43,982 nt of DNA from an uncultured Clostridia bacterium (GTDB lineage Bacteria; Bacillota; Clostridia; Oscillospirales; Ruminococcaceae): positions 1 through 43,982 of the forward strand of contig CANQKD010000017.1 in the NCBI GenBank assembly GCA_947624375.1, written 5' to 3'. Under the pieces are notes generated by a model. The model worked only from the letters and a program-made list of their open reading frames with translations, was not told the DNA's origin and searched no databases. Below are positions 7,209 to 14,991 of this stretch, one piece after another (the stretch's first letter is position 1; each line of letters starts with the position of its first letter). The translations under genes and the position numbers were made by a program.

Positions 7209-8576
7209 CTATTCTTCAACCGCCTGCGCGACTTTCATCATGATCGCACACTCGATGCGCTTTTTGAACAGCCTGCACCCGTACTCATACACGCCTGTTA
7301 CCGAGCCTGTGGCGTGGTACGCGTTCGCAGCACAGCCGCCGCTGCAATACAGCTTTGCCCAGCAGTCTTTGCACTCCTCGCGCGCGTAGGCGTTGCACAT
7401 TTTGAACCTGTTTTGCACCTCGATATTCGTAACGCCTTTCCATATGTCGCCAAGGCTGTAATTCGGGTCGCTGACGAACTGGTGGCAGGGGAACAGCTCT
7501 CCCCACGGCGTTACCGCAAGATACTCGGTACCGCTGCCGCAGCCCGAAATGCGCTTGTATATGCACGGTCCGCCCTCTAAATCAAGCATATAGTGATAGA
7601 AAGTTATCGGCTTGCCCTGCTTTTCGCGCCTTAGCATTTCAAAGGCAAGCTTTTCATACTGCTCGCACAGCACGGGGAAATCTTCTTCCGTGAGGGCATA
7701 CGGCTCGTTCGGCGCGCACACCACCGGTTCCATTGAAAGCTCTGTAAAGCCAAGATCCGCCATATGCAGAATATCCTGTGTAAAATCAGTGTTTTCATGC
7801 GTGAACGTGCCGCGCATATAGTATCCCTTCCCGCCGCGGCGCTTTACAAGCTCTTTGAATTTGGGCACGATGGTATCATAGCTTCCCTGCCCCGAAACGG
7901 TCTTGCGCAGGCGGTCGTGGACTTCCTTTCTGCCGTCTAAAGAGAGCACAACGTTGTGCATCTCTCTGTTGCAAAAGTCAATAACATCGTCGTTTATCAG
8001 CATACCGTTGGTAGTAAGCGTAAAGCGAAAACGCTTGTTGTGCGTCTTTTCTATCTCTCTGCCGTACTCAACTATTCCTTTCACCACTTCAAAGTCCATA
8101 AGCGGTTCGCCGCCGAAGAAGTCTACCTCTAAATTTACGCGTTTTCCCGAATTTTCAACAAGAAAATCAAGCGCCCTCTTGCCCGTTTCAAGGCTCATCA
8201 GCGCGCGTTCGCCGTGGTATTTGCCCTGGCTTGCAAAGCAATACTTACAGGTAAGGTTACAGGTGTGCGCAACGTTGAGACACAGCGCCTTTACCTCGGT
8301 ATGCCTGTTTTTGAAGTCAAAAGCCTTGTCGGCGTACTCATCGGGCGCAAAAAGCTGTCCGTCCTCTTTCAGCTTGTCAATATCAGAGATCGCATCAAGA
8401 ATATCCTGACGGGTAATGTCGGGATATTTTTTTGCCATAGCGCCCACTATCTGCTCCGTATCGCTGTCTTCATACATAGCTATCATGTCATACACAAGGT
8501 CGTCAACGCAGTGTATGCTGCCGCTGTATGTATCTAAAACTATGTTGTATCCGCCCAGTTTGTACTGATGTATCAT
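7209..8576 (-). CDS. Thioether cross-link-forming SCIFF peptide maturase (radical SAM/SPASM)
   Basis: A 455-residue radical SAM enzyme that installs cysteine-to-threonine/alpha-carbon thioether links in the SCIFF precursor encoded just upstream. The SAM-binding [4Fe-4S] motif is C106-NLT-C110-KY-C113, and a SPASM auxiliary-cluster region near the C-terminus has many cysteines (GCGSGTEYL, PCHQF, CNAYAREECKDC, YCSGGC). The N-terminus MIHQYKLGGYNIVLD is typical of the family. I start at 8576 because GGAGA lies 7 bases before it; the longer frame has no ribosome site. It is separated from the SCIFF gene by a terminator-like hairpin, which would keep enzyme levels below precursor levels. Confidence 0.95.
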   Translation of the reverse strand: MIHQYKLGGYNIVLDTYSGSIHCVDDLVYDMIAMYEDSDTEQIVGAMAKKYPDITRQDILDAISDIDKLKEDGQLFAPDEYADKAFDFKNRHTEVKALCLNVAHTCNLTCKYCFASQGKYHGERALMSLETGKRALDFLVENSGKRVNLEVDFFGGEPLMDFEVVKGIVEYGREIEKTHNKRFRFTLTTNGMLINDDVIDFCNREMHNVVLSLDGRKEVHDRLRKTVSGQGSYDTIVPKFKELVKRRGGKGYYMRGTFTHENTDFTQDILHMADLGFTELSMEPVVCAPNEPYALTEEDFPVLCEQYEKLAFEMLRREKQGKPITFYHYMLDLEGGPCIYKRISGCGSGTEYLAVTPWGELFPCHQFVSDPNYSLGDIWKGVTNIEVQNRFKMCNAYAREECKDCWAKLYCSGGCAANAYHATGSVTGVYEYGCRLFKKRIECAIMMKVAQAVEE

Positions 8577-8590
8577 AATTTCATCTCCAT

Positions 8591-8627
8591 AAAAACAAAG
8601 CCGCTTACGCAAAAAACGGTAAACGGC
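8591..8627 (-). terminator. Attenuating hairpin between SCIFF and its maturase
   Basis: On the minus strand GCCGTTTAC and GTAAGCGGC form a 9-bp stem (one G-U) with a 10-base loop, followed by TTTGTTTTT. It lies in the 72-bp gap between precursor and enzyme genes, a partial terminator that would make the peptide mRNA more abundant than the maturase mRNA. Confidence 0.75.
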
Positions 8628-8648
8628 AATTGCACTTTTTCAGAAATA

Positions 8649-8801
8649 TCAGTCTTTCTTACCGCACTTCTCGCACTGCTGGTTTGCAACGCCGCACGAG
8701 GTCTTGCAGGCTGACTGGCAGGAAGTCTGGCACTCGCCGCAGCCGCCGTTCTTAACGCTTTCCTTGATATTTCTTGTTTTTACTGTAACTATTCTTTTCA
8801 T
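8649..8801 (-). CDS. SCIFF ribosomal peptide precursor
   Basis: A 50-residue peptide of the Six-Cysteines-in-Forty-Five family, the substrate of the radical SAM maturase next door. The leader MKRIVTVKTRNIKES and the core GGCGECQTSCQSACKTSC are diagnostic. Cysteines are at 21, 24, 28, 32, 36, 43 and 46: seven instead of the family's usual six, the last one forming CEKC near the end. AAGGAG precedes the ATG. It has its own consensus promoter (8838-8866) inside the folT 3' end. SCIFF is near-universal in Clostridia, its biological role still unknown. Confidence 0.95.
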   Translation of the reverse strand: MKRIVTVKTRNIKESVKNGGCGECQTSCQSACKTSCGVANQQCEKCGKKD

Positions 8802-8837
8802 AGCCCTGATCTCCTTAACAAAAATATTGTCAAAACT

Positions 8838-8866
8838 ATTATAACGCATTTTGCCTCGTTTGTCAA
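8838..8866 (-). promoter_or_regulatory. Promoter of the SCIFF gene
   Basis: Minus-strand TTGACA (8861-8866), 17-bp spacer, TATAAT (8838-8843); both boxes are consensus. The -35 box overlaps the last codons of folT. Confidence 0.85.
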
Positions 8867-9486
8867 GCCGCTTTTTTGCCGCCGGCAGATATTCTTCTGT
8901 ACGCCATAAGCGCCGCAGGCAGCAGCACGAACAGCAGCGGCAGATCAGCCGCAAGTTCTATAACATTTTTTGCAATGCGTGCTATAATTGCCTCCGTATA
9001 AGCCTGCTTGGGTATAAAGCCGTAGTGCATATTAAGCTTGGTATTTATAAGCAGATTTATGAATATAACGTCTATCAGCCTTGCTATAACTGCTCTTACA
9101 TACAGCGTAATATCATACTCTTTCCCGCTTTTGTTGTTTACAAGTTTAAGCGAATGTTCGTCATTTTTGTGGTACAGGCACACGCCGTATATCAGCCCCT
9201 GCAAGCCTGCCACAAGCACGTATATCGGGAAAAATCCCTGCGACTGGTTTGAAGCTATAAACCCTACGACATCGCAGGCAAGCCCTGCCATAAAGCCGAC
9301 GGTAGGGCCAAACAGCATACCTATCATGGCCACGGCGAGGAACGCGAAATTTATCTTCACGACCTGCAAATTTATCGAGAACATTTCCAGCAGCATTGAA
9401 AGCGCGATAAGTATGCCGGTGAGAGTCAGGCAGCGCACGCTTTTAAGCTCCAGCGCCGATTTTTTGAACATAGAAAAAAAGCTCAT
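8863..9486 (-). CDS. folT: Folate ECF transporter substrate-binding subunit (FolT)
   Basis: A 207-residue membrane S-component with about six hydrophobic segments. The start (ALELKSVRCLTLTGILIALSM) and the segment INFAFLAVAMIGMLFGP are typical of the FolT family of energy-coupling factor transporters, which bind folates and use a shared EcfAA'T motor encoded elsewhere. The call is strongly supported by the tetrahydrofolate riboswitch just upstream (9555-9660). Ribosome site AAGGAGG is 9 bases before the ATG, and a stable hairpin (9506-9531) sits immediately before it, likely part of the riboswitch output. Expression should fall when reduced folate is plentiful. Confidence 0.92.
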   Translation of the reverse strand: MSFFSMFKKSALELKSVRCLTLTGILIALSMLLEMFSINLQVVKINFAFLAVAMIGMLFGPTVGFMAGLACDVVGFIASNQSQGFFPIYVLVAGLQGLIYGVCLYHKNDEHSLKLVNNKSGKEYDITLYVRAVIARLIDVIFINLLINTKLNMHYGFIPKQAYTEAIIARIAKNVIELAADLPLLFVLLPAALMAYRRISAGGKKAA

Positions 9487-9505
9487 CTTAAATTACCTCC
9501 TTAAT

Positions 9506-9531
9506 TTACGCAAGCTTGGCTTTTTGCGTAA
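9506..9531 (-). promoter_or_regulatory. Expression-platform hairpin before folT
   Basis: TTACGCAA and TTGCGTAA form a perfect 8-bp stem with a 10-base loop, ending 3-4 bases before the AAGGAGG of folT. It probably belongs to the riboswitch output and governs ribosome access. Confidence 0.55.
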
Positions 9532-9554
9532 TCGGAGCGACGAGCTTTCCGGTT

Positions 9555-9660
9555 ACACAATCAGCGGGATGCAAAAGTCAAACCGCAAGGTATTTCCTTT
9601 TCGTTCAGGCAACAACTCCCCGTCTGCCTGACACTTTACGCTTGACTTTCTACTCTGTTG
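9555..9660 (-). promoter_or_regulatory. THF (tetrahydrofolate) riboswitch
   Basis: Reading the minus strand, the conserved parts of the THF (folE-motif) aptamer occur in order: GAGTAGA, GCGTAAAGTG, GGGGAG in a helix CAGGCAGAC/GTTGCCTG, AACGAA, GCGGT, then TTGCATCCCGC. Helix arms AAGTCAA and TTGACTT pair, as do CCTT-type arms AAGG/CCTT. The P1 ends are CAACAG and CTGATTG. Position ahead of folT fits the known regulon of this class. No clear promoter is visible upstream; the next 100 bases are tandem repeats. Confidence 0.88.
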
Positions 9661-9666
9661 TGGTTA

Positions 9667-9766
9667 TTAGATGTTAGATGTGAGAAGTTAGAGGTTAGAA
9701 ACAGTTTTGCTTCTTTTGCACGAAATTATCATTTCTGCGGTTTAGATAGAAGCAAGAGGCAAGAAA
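9667..9766 (+). repeat. 7-bp tandem repeats
   Basis: Five consecutive heptamers at 9667-9701 (TTAGATG, TTAGATG, TGAGAAG, TTAGAGG, TTAGAAA) and three at 9746-9766 (ATAGAAG, CAAGAGG, CAAGAAA). The same 7-bp consensus YWAGARR recurs at 6841, 27393, 27843, 38452, 38525 and 38590, always in gaps that carry the mosaic palindromes. Confidence 0.75.
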
Positions 9767-9949
9767 TTCGGACTTGTCCGTACTGCGAATTTTTTGCAGT
9801 ACGTTTCAAGTCTAATTCCCACACTACTGACCTCCGTTTCCTTGCAAACAAAACCTATGCGTATTTCGCTATTTAGCCTCTTCCACAAAGGCACGAAGTT
9901 CCGAGCGAAGAGGTCTCGAATTTTCACCAAGGCTCAGCGCGTGGTCGTA

Positions 9950-10300
9950 GGTGTCGGGTACAGCGGTCGCAAGCGACCGCTTAAAGAGAGCTCGAGGGGA
10001 AATTTTAGATAAGAAGGGAGCAAGTTTCGCAAGAAACTTGGCGCATTCGTTTACGAACGCTGCGGAGCCTTGCGCGCCCTGCCTTGCAGATACACTCCCT
10101 ATATCCTCTATGGCACACTTCGCAAAGCGAAGTGCAGAAGAATTGGGCTTTTATATATTGTTGCCCAATTCTTCACGCGGTCGCTCGCGACCGCTGCCCC
10201 CCGCATAGAAATGCGCAAACATATTAGCACTCTCAAAATGAAAAGATAACAAAATTCAGTGGAGCGTTGAACGCGCTCCTGCGCTGCGCGTAAGCGCAAA
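9950..10300 (-). repeat. Dispersed mosaic palindromic repeat, copy C
   Basis: A run of perfect or near-perfect hairpins: AGCGGTCGCAAGCGACCGCT (9963-9982), CAAGTTTCGCAAGAAACTTG (10020-10039), CACTTCGCAAAGCGAAGTG (10117-10135), AGAATTGGGC/GCCCAATTCT (10138-10173), GCGGTCGCTCGCGACCGC (10178-10195), and the end module GCGCTCCTGC to GCGCGTAAGCGC (10273-10298). The 9661-10309 gap holds only these and the heptamers; no gene seen. Confidence 0.7.
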
Positions 10301-10309
10301 TTACTACAA

Positions 10310-11272
10310 TCAAAACGCCGTATTATACAGTATATCGTAACGCTTCTTCGGGAACTCTTTCGTCATGGAAAGCGCTTCCTGAATGTCAACATCGTATATC
10401 TTGCCGTCTTTCAGACCCACTACCCTGTTGGCCTTGTCGTCTGCAAGCAGCTCTACTGCATAATAGCCCATTTCTGTAGCTATAACTCTGTCTCTCAGTG
10501 TAGGCGAGCCGCCCCTCTGTATATGACCGAGTATAGTAACTCTCGATTCTATCTGAGTCTTTTCCTGTATCTCTCTTGCGATAACGTCAGAGCTGCCTAT
10601 ACCCTCTGCAACAACTATAATGAAGTGCGTTTTGCCGTGCTCTCTGGTAGCAAGCATACTCTTGGCTATCTCGTCAAGATCATAATTTTCTTCAAGCACA
10701 AGGCAAGCCTCAGCGCCCACCGCGATACCAACGTTAAGAGCTATATAACCTGCTCTTCTGCCCATGACTTCAACTACCGAGCATCTGTCGTGAGAAGCGG
10801 CTGTATCTCTCAGCTTGTCTATCATTTCCATAGCGGTATTCATAGCTGTATCATAGCCTATGGTGTACTCTGTGCAGGCTATGTCGTTGTCTATAGTGCC
10901 CGGTATGCCTATGCACTTGATGCCGTGTCTTGAAAGGTCGGCAGCGCCCCTGAACGAACCGTCACCGCCTATAACAACTATGCCGTCCATACCCAGCTTG
11001 TTGCACTGCTCGGCGCCCTTTGCAATGCCCTCTTCTGTTCTGAATTCGGGGCATCTTGCGGTACGAAGTATAGTACCGCCGCGCTGGATTATACCCGAAA
11101 CGTCTCTTGCGCCCATTTCAAATATATCGCCGTTGATAAGACCGTTATAGCCTCTGCGGATGCCGTACACCTTTATTCCTTTGTTAAGAGCAAATCTTGT
11201 TACCGCTCTGACTGCGGCATTCATGCCCGGCGCATCTCCGCCGCTGGTAAGAACTCCTATTGCCTTTGCCAT
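10310..11272 (-). CDS. pfkA: ATP-dependent 6-phosphofructokinase
   Basis: A 320-residue cytoplasmic glycolytic enzyme converting fructose 6-phosphate to fructose 1,6-bisphosphate; family length about 320. Motifs seen: GVLTSGGDAPGMNAA (ATP site), GYNGLI, GGDGSF, PGTIDNDI with the catalytic Asp, and MGRRAGYIA. GGDGS with Gly in the nucleotide site points to ATP rather than pyrophosphate use. I start at the ATG encoding MAKAIGVL (11272). The ribosome site AAGGAGGTGGAG lies about 35 bases upstream, but a perfect 8-bp hairpin between them would bring it to 9 bases. A GTG at 11293 lies within that hairpin and would add seven residues that the family lacks. Confidence 0.95.
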   Translation of the reverse strand: MAKAIGVLTSGGDAPGMNAAVRAVTRFALNKGIKVYGIRRGYNGLINGDIFEMGARDVSGIIQRGGTILRTARCPEFRTEEGIAKGAEQCNKLGMDGIVVIGGDGSFRGAADLSRHGIKCIGIPGTIDNDIACTEYTIGYDTAMNTAMEMIDKLRDTAASHDRCSVVEVMGRRAGYIALNVGIAVGAEACLVLEENYDLDEIAKSMLATREHGKTHFIIVVAEGIGSSDVIAREIQEKTQIESRVTILGHIQRGGSPTLRDRVIATEMGYYAVELLADDKANRVVGLKDGKIYDVDIQEALSMTKEFPKKRYDILYNTAF

Positions 11273-11281
11273 AGTATTGCA

Positions 11282-11306
11282 GTCTGCGCACACTTAAAGC
11301 GCAGAC
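11282..11306 (-). promoter_or_regulatory. Hairpin between the pfkA ribosome site and start codon
   Basis: GTCTGCGC and GCGCAGAC pair perfectly around TTTAAGTGT. The stem begins directly after AAGGAGGTGGAG and ends 9 bases before the pfkA ATG, so folding would place the ribosome site at normal distance. Confidence 0.6.
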
Positions 11307-11361
11307 CTCCACCTCCTTGATGATTTTTATTCAAGCGCACACCGCGCCGATATCTATATTT

Positions 11362-11391
11362 ATCATATCACAACCGACCGCCGCTTGTCAA
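11362..11391 (-). promoter_or_regulatory. Promoter of pfkA
   Basis: Minus-strand TTGACA (11386-11391), 18-bp spacer, TATGAT (11362-11367). Confidence 0.7.
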
Positions 11392-11452
11392 GAGATTTTG
11401 AACGTTTTATACATTTTGACGTCATTATATTTTCTTTCTTTACTATATTTTG

Positions 11453-11487
11453 AAAAAATCAAGAGCCGCACGTCATGCACGGCTCTC
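11453..11487 (-). terminator. Terminator after the PASTA pseudokinase
   Basis: Minus-strand GAGCCG-T-GCA and TGC-GGCTC stem followed by TTGATTTTTT. Confidence 0.8.
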
Positions 11488-11498
11488 ATAAGGGTAAG

Positions 11499-13379
11499 TT
11501 ACTCGCCCATTTCATCGCTTTCAAGCGGTCTGTCGCCCACAGGCTCTTCTGACTGCGGTGCGGTAGTTTCTGCCGGTGTTGCCTCCGTCGCCTCGGCAGC
11601 TTTTGCTGTGGTGGTAGTAGTTGCCGAAGATGTTGTAGTTTCCTCTGTGGTAGTTGTCGTTGCCGGGTCTGGTCCTGACGATATGAACACCGTCAGCACT
11701 TCTTTTTCCTTGACATTTATCTTCTCGCCGGGCGATATGCTGGTGCGCGATACCATATTTCTGGCAAACTTATTTGAATACTGCGTCTTCAGCTCATATG
11801 CTATTCCTGCCTGCGTGAGCACTTCTACATAAGCTTCTTTGTTCATGCCGTCAAACTTAGGCACTTCGATCTCAGAAGGTCCTCTTGATATAGTCAGCTC
11901 CAGCTGCGGCAGATTTGCAGGATCAAACTCCACGCCCTGCTCTATGCTCTGTGAGGTGATATATCCCTTCGGGTACGCCAGATTGTCATATTCATCTATG
12001 GCAATAACGGTGAATGTTTTCTCCAGATTATCCTTCACAGACTCATAGCTCAGACCGACAAGCGCAGGCACAAAAGAGCCCTCGCCGAGGTTCTGCTGCG
12101 TTACCGTGGTAGTCAGCGCGATGTCGGAATTTTCCGTCGGCGATGTGGTAACATCTGTAGTGGGTGCTTGTGTAGCTATCGGCGTATACGATGCAGGGTC
12201 TCTCGTAACGGGGCGCGATGAACTGTCATCGCTCTCACCGCTGCTGAGCATTATCACCAGCAGTATTATTGCCAGCACCACCAGCGATGCCGCCAGCACC
12301 ACGACTGCAACTGTTTTTGCTTTCTCGTTCTCGCCGCCGCTCTCTACAGCGCTTTTCTGCTGCTGAGGTCTCTGCACGGGTATTGTCTGCGTTGCGCCTT
12401 TTTCGTGCTCTATATACTGCGGCTGGTCAAAAAGCCTTGTTACAAGCTCTGTTATGCTCTGTATCCTGTCCTCGCTCCTTACCGCCATGCCGCGCATTAT
12501 TATACGCGATATCTCGGGCGGTATATCGGGATTTATCTTTACGGGCTCTATAAGGTCGTCGTTGCCTATTCTTCTGTATGCTTCTGTAGGCACGCAGCCT
12601 GTGAGTATCCTGTAAAGCACCGCCGATATAGCATAAACGTCCGTCCACGGGCCCTGCCATTCAAGAGAGCTGTACTGCTCGGGCGCGGCGTAACCCGAAT
12701 AAAGTTCGGGCGTGAGCTCTGAATTTGAAGTTCTTATCGCGCTTATGCAAAAACCGCATATTTTAAGCTCGCCTTTTACGGTAACTATTATATTTTCGGG
12801 CGAAATGCCGCGGTGTATGACACCTGCGTTGTGTGCCAGACTCAGCGTTGTGAACACGGGCGGGAACATCTTCTTCACGTGCTCCCACGAGAGCCTGCCC
12901 GAATTTGATTGCAGGAATTTCTTCAGCGAAAGCCCCTCAAGATAGGGGTATACGGCATAAGTTGTGTTGTTCTGAGAGAACAGATCTATAGCCGGCTGGA
13001 TATTCTGCAAATTTCTCAGCCGTGAAAGAGTTTTGTTTACCTCGGCAAATTCCGACATATACGTTTTATACTTTGCAAGGCAGTCGGGATTTACGGTAAC
13101 GCTGTCAGAATTGCGGCTGCGAGTACAGAACGTATCGGGAAAATATTCCCTTATAACGACCTTTTCATGCGCTATGTTATCATAGCTTATATAAGATGCG
13201 CCCTCGCCGTTGTAGGTAAGCAGCCTGCCGACAAGATATCTGTTGTCAAGCGTGGTATCGGGTGCTAAGTAGGGCTGTATACGCGGAACATCGCCGCCGT
13301 AGCTGCAATTATCGCAAGTGCCGTCGGCATTGAGCTCATTCATACAGCCAAGACACAGACCCAGTTCTTCTGCGTTCAT
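11499..13379 (-). CDS. Zinc-ribbon / PASTA serine-threonine kinase-like protein, predicted pseudokinase
   Basis: A 626-residue membrane protein. Order: zinc ribbon (CxxC at 9-12 and 23-26), kinase-like domain (about 45-310), one membrane helix (about 357-382), two PASTA-like repeats (about 430-560; e.g. VPALVGLSYESVKDNL and VPKFDGMNKEAYVEVL), and a Thr/Glu-rich tail. It is built like the PknB/PrkC kinases that sense muropeptides. However the β3 lysine is Arg (VVIREYFP, about 75), the catalytic loop reads HRGISPEN rather than HRDxxxxN (about 188), and DFG is GFC (CGFCIS). APE is kept (AAPEQY). Loss of both catalytic aspartates suggests it cannot transfer phosphate and acts as a sensor or scaffold. 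Own promoter and terminator. Confidence 0.88.
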   Translation of the reverse strand: MNAEELGLCLGCMNELNADGTCDNCSYGGDVPRIQPYLAPDTTLDNRYLVGRLLTYNGEGASYISYDNIAHEKVVIREYFPDTFCTRSRNSDSVTVNPDCLAKYKTYMSEFAEVNKTLSRLRNLQNIQPAIDLFSQNNTTYAVYPYLEGLSLKKFLQSNSGRLSWEHVKKMFPPVFTTLSLAHNAGVIHRGISPENIIVTVKGELKICGFCISAIRTSNSELTPELYSGYAAPEQYSSLEWQGPWTDVYAISAVLYRILTGCVPTEAYRRIGNDDLIEPVKINPDIPPEISRIIMRGMAVRSEDRIQSITELVTRLFDQPQYIEHEKGATQTIPVQRPQQQKSAVESGGENEKAKTVAVVVLAASLVVLAIILLVIMLSSGESDDSSSRPVTRDPASYTPIATQAPTTDVTTSPTENSDIALTTTVTQQNLGEGSFVPALVGLSYESVKDNLEKTFTVIAIDEYDNLAYPKGYITSQSIEQGVEFDPANLPQLELTISRGPSEIEVPKFDGMNKEAYVEVLTQAGIAYELKTQYSNKFARNMVSRTSISPGEKINVKEKEVLTVFISSGPDPATTTTTEETTTSSATTTTTAKAAEATEATPAETTAPQSEEPVGDRPLESDEMGE

Positions 13380-13457
13380 GGTTCTCCCCCTCTCTTACAA
13401 TATATTTATAATACATTCAGTACATTATTACACTTTTGCGCATAATGCACTTATTAT

Positions 13458-13486
13458 ATGATAACAGTATCTTTGCGCTTTGTCAA
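13458..13486 (-). promoter_or_regulatory. Promoter of the PASTA pseudokinase
   Basis: Minus-strand TTGACA (13481-13486), 17-bp spacer, TATCAT (13458-13463). Confidence 0.7.
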
Positions 13487-13550
13487 CAGCATATTCATAT
13501 TTTTAAACTTTCAGCAATCATTTGTAGCCTTTTTGTAATCATTGACACGC

Positions 13551-13583
13551 AAAAAGCGCACCTTTCCAAAAAGAAAGACGCGC
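13551..13583 (-). terminator. Terminator after the zinc-ribbon membrane protein
   Basis: Minus-strand GCGCGTCTTTC and GAAAGGTGCGC stem (13556-13583), then TTTTT. Confidence 0.8.
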
Positions 13584-13610
13584 TCACGACAAATTTTTCC
13601 ATATGCCATA

Positions 13611-14369
13611 TTAAATATCATCTGGGTAGACAAGCGCCGAGTTGTAATACTGATACTCCATATTCGCGTTATATGTTACTGTAAGCCGCACCGCCTGCTC
13701 GTTGCCTGCCTCGTCCTCGTAATAATACTTATAAGTATAGGTAATAAAGGCATTTTCATAGGTAATGCTGTAAACATCGAGGTCTATTTCCTTTTCAACG
13801 TTTTTATACTTTTCGTTCTTCATGACGTTATCAAGGTTTATGACCTTATCAGCCTTCTGACCCTTATGATTTTTCTTGCAGGTGGTAAAATCCGTATACG
13901 CAACGGTGACTATCTCGTCGCTGTCGTTAAGGCACACTGTTACCACCCAGTTGGGGAACTTTATGCCGTCAACTTTAACGCTGTCGTCATCCTCGACAAG
14001 GTAGTTGAACTTCATGGCGTTGTTTACCGCGCTGAATTTTGATTCATCGAATACCTTTATATCACTGTCGTTACGGGCATCCAGCATGGTCTGACCTATA
14101 TACTCCGAAAGCACCTCAGCGGTCTTTTTGCCGTCGTCTGAGACCAGAGATACTATCAAAGCTATGACTATCACTACCGCGAGCGCTGCCACGGCAAATG
14201 TTGCTATTATCTTTATCTTAGATGACAGCGAACCTTTCGGCTTCACAGCGTCGCCCACATCTGAGCGTTTTTTCTTTTCCTTTGGTTTTTTATGCTTTAT
14301 TTTCGCACCGCAGCAGGTACAAACTTCGGCATCGTCCGGCAATACTTCTTTACACTTTTTGCAAACCAC
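13611..14369 (-). CDS. Zinc-ribbon single-pass membrane protein of unknown function
   Basis: A 252-residue protein. An N-terminal zinc ribbon (CKKC at 3-6, CTCC at 17-20) and a Lys-rich cytoplasmic stretch are followed by one membrane helix (about 52-76, IIATFAVAALAVVIVIALIV) and an outside domain of about 170 residues rich in Tyr and charged residues. The start is GTG with AAGGAGG 9 bases ahead. This zinc-ribbon/anchor/outside-domain plan resembles the gene at 36775-37539 and the N-terminus of the pseudokinase next door, though the outside domains differ. The 86-residue gene 46 bases upstream is on the same strand and shares its promoter. No function can be named. Confidence 0.75.
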   Translation of the reverse strand: MVCKKCKEVLPDDAEVCTCCGAKIKHKKPKEKKKRSDVGDAVKPKGSLSSKIKIIATFAVAALAVVIVIALIVSLVSDDGKKTAEVLSEYIGQTMLDARNDSDIKVFDESKFSAVNNAMKFNYLVEDDDSVKVDGIKFPNWVVTVCLNDSDEIVTVAYTDFTTCKKNHKGQKADKVINLDNVMKNEKYKNVEKEIDLDVYSITYENAFITYTYKYYYEDEAGNEQAVRLTVTYNANMEYQYYNSALVYPDDI

Positions 14370-14414
14370 TCCGGCAGCCCTCCTTACGAAAAATTTCTGA
14401 TTATAGCTTGCATA

Positions 14415-14678
14415 TCATTCTTCCTTTTCTTTTGCAAACTCAAACGCTAACTTACCGATCTTACTATAGTGTTCCATCAGACAAGAGACCTCTTTATCGG
14501 TATATCCGACAATTTTTTCAGGTATACCCACAGGGAAATTTACCTGCATACTGTTGAAACCTCCCTCTGTGGGTGTTTCAAAGTAGATCGTCACATATTC
14601 ACCGCTGCCGTCATTTTTTACATCAGAAAAAGTAATGGCTGTATCATCGTTCAACTCAATAAAAGGGTAATGTTCCAT
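14415..14678 (-). CDS. Small unknown acidic protein
   Basis: An 87-residue protein starting MEHYPFIELNDDTAITFSDV; no signal peptide or membrane helix. The predicted pattern is β-strands followed by a C-terminal helix (EKEVSCLMEHYSK-like region). I do not recognise it. The start at 14678 is chosen for AAGGAG about 10 bases upstream; the longer frame has none. It is the first gene of an operon with the zinc-ribbon membrane protein, from the promoter at 14723-14751. Confidence 0.6.
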   Translation of the reverse strand: MEHYPFIELNDDTAITFSDVKNDGSGEYVTIYFETPTEGGFNSMQVNFPVGIPEKIVGYTDKEVSCLMEHYSKIGKLAFEFAKEKEE

Positions 14679-14722
14679 TCTTCCTGATCTCCTTAAAATC
14701 AAACCGTAAGCTATATATAATA

Positions 14723-14751
14723 ATTGTATCACACTACAGATTTTTTGTCAA
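14723..14751 (-). promoter_or_regulatory. Promoter of the small-protein/zinc-ribbon operon
   Basis: Minus-strand TTGACA (14746-14751), 17-bp spacer, TACAAT (14723-14728). Confidence 0.75.
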
Positions 14752-14839
14752 ACGGCGGCGGCGATTTTAGGCGTTTAGCAAAAATTTCAGCCGAGAATTA
14801 TTGCATTTTACACAAACAAAATGTGAGCAGACCCATAAT

Positions 14840-14869
14840 ATGACATTTTTCTTTACTCAGACATATAAT
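14840..14869 (+). promoter_or_regulatory. Candidate promoter of mazF
   Basis: ATGACA (14840-14845), 18-bp spacer, TATAAT (14864-14869). It would leave an untranslated leader of about 115 bases, AT-rich and without another gene. Confidence 0.5.
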
Positions 14870-14991
14870 ACAGTGTACCATTTATTTACATATCATATTT
14901 TATACGGTGAATGTTTAAATCTATACATAATGGCAATAATATCTGCAACAGGCAAACGGTCTGAAATGCAGATAAAAAGGAGTGAAAACAA

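Noticed and set aside
6894-7580. 228-residue + strand frame, and 27436-27828 on the minus strand
   Set aside because: Both read through mosaic palindromic repeats, and the first also runs antisense to the SCIFF maturase; similar shadow frames appear in each repeat copy.
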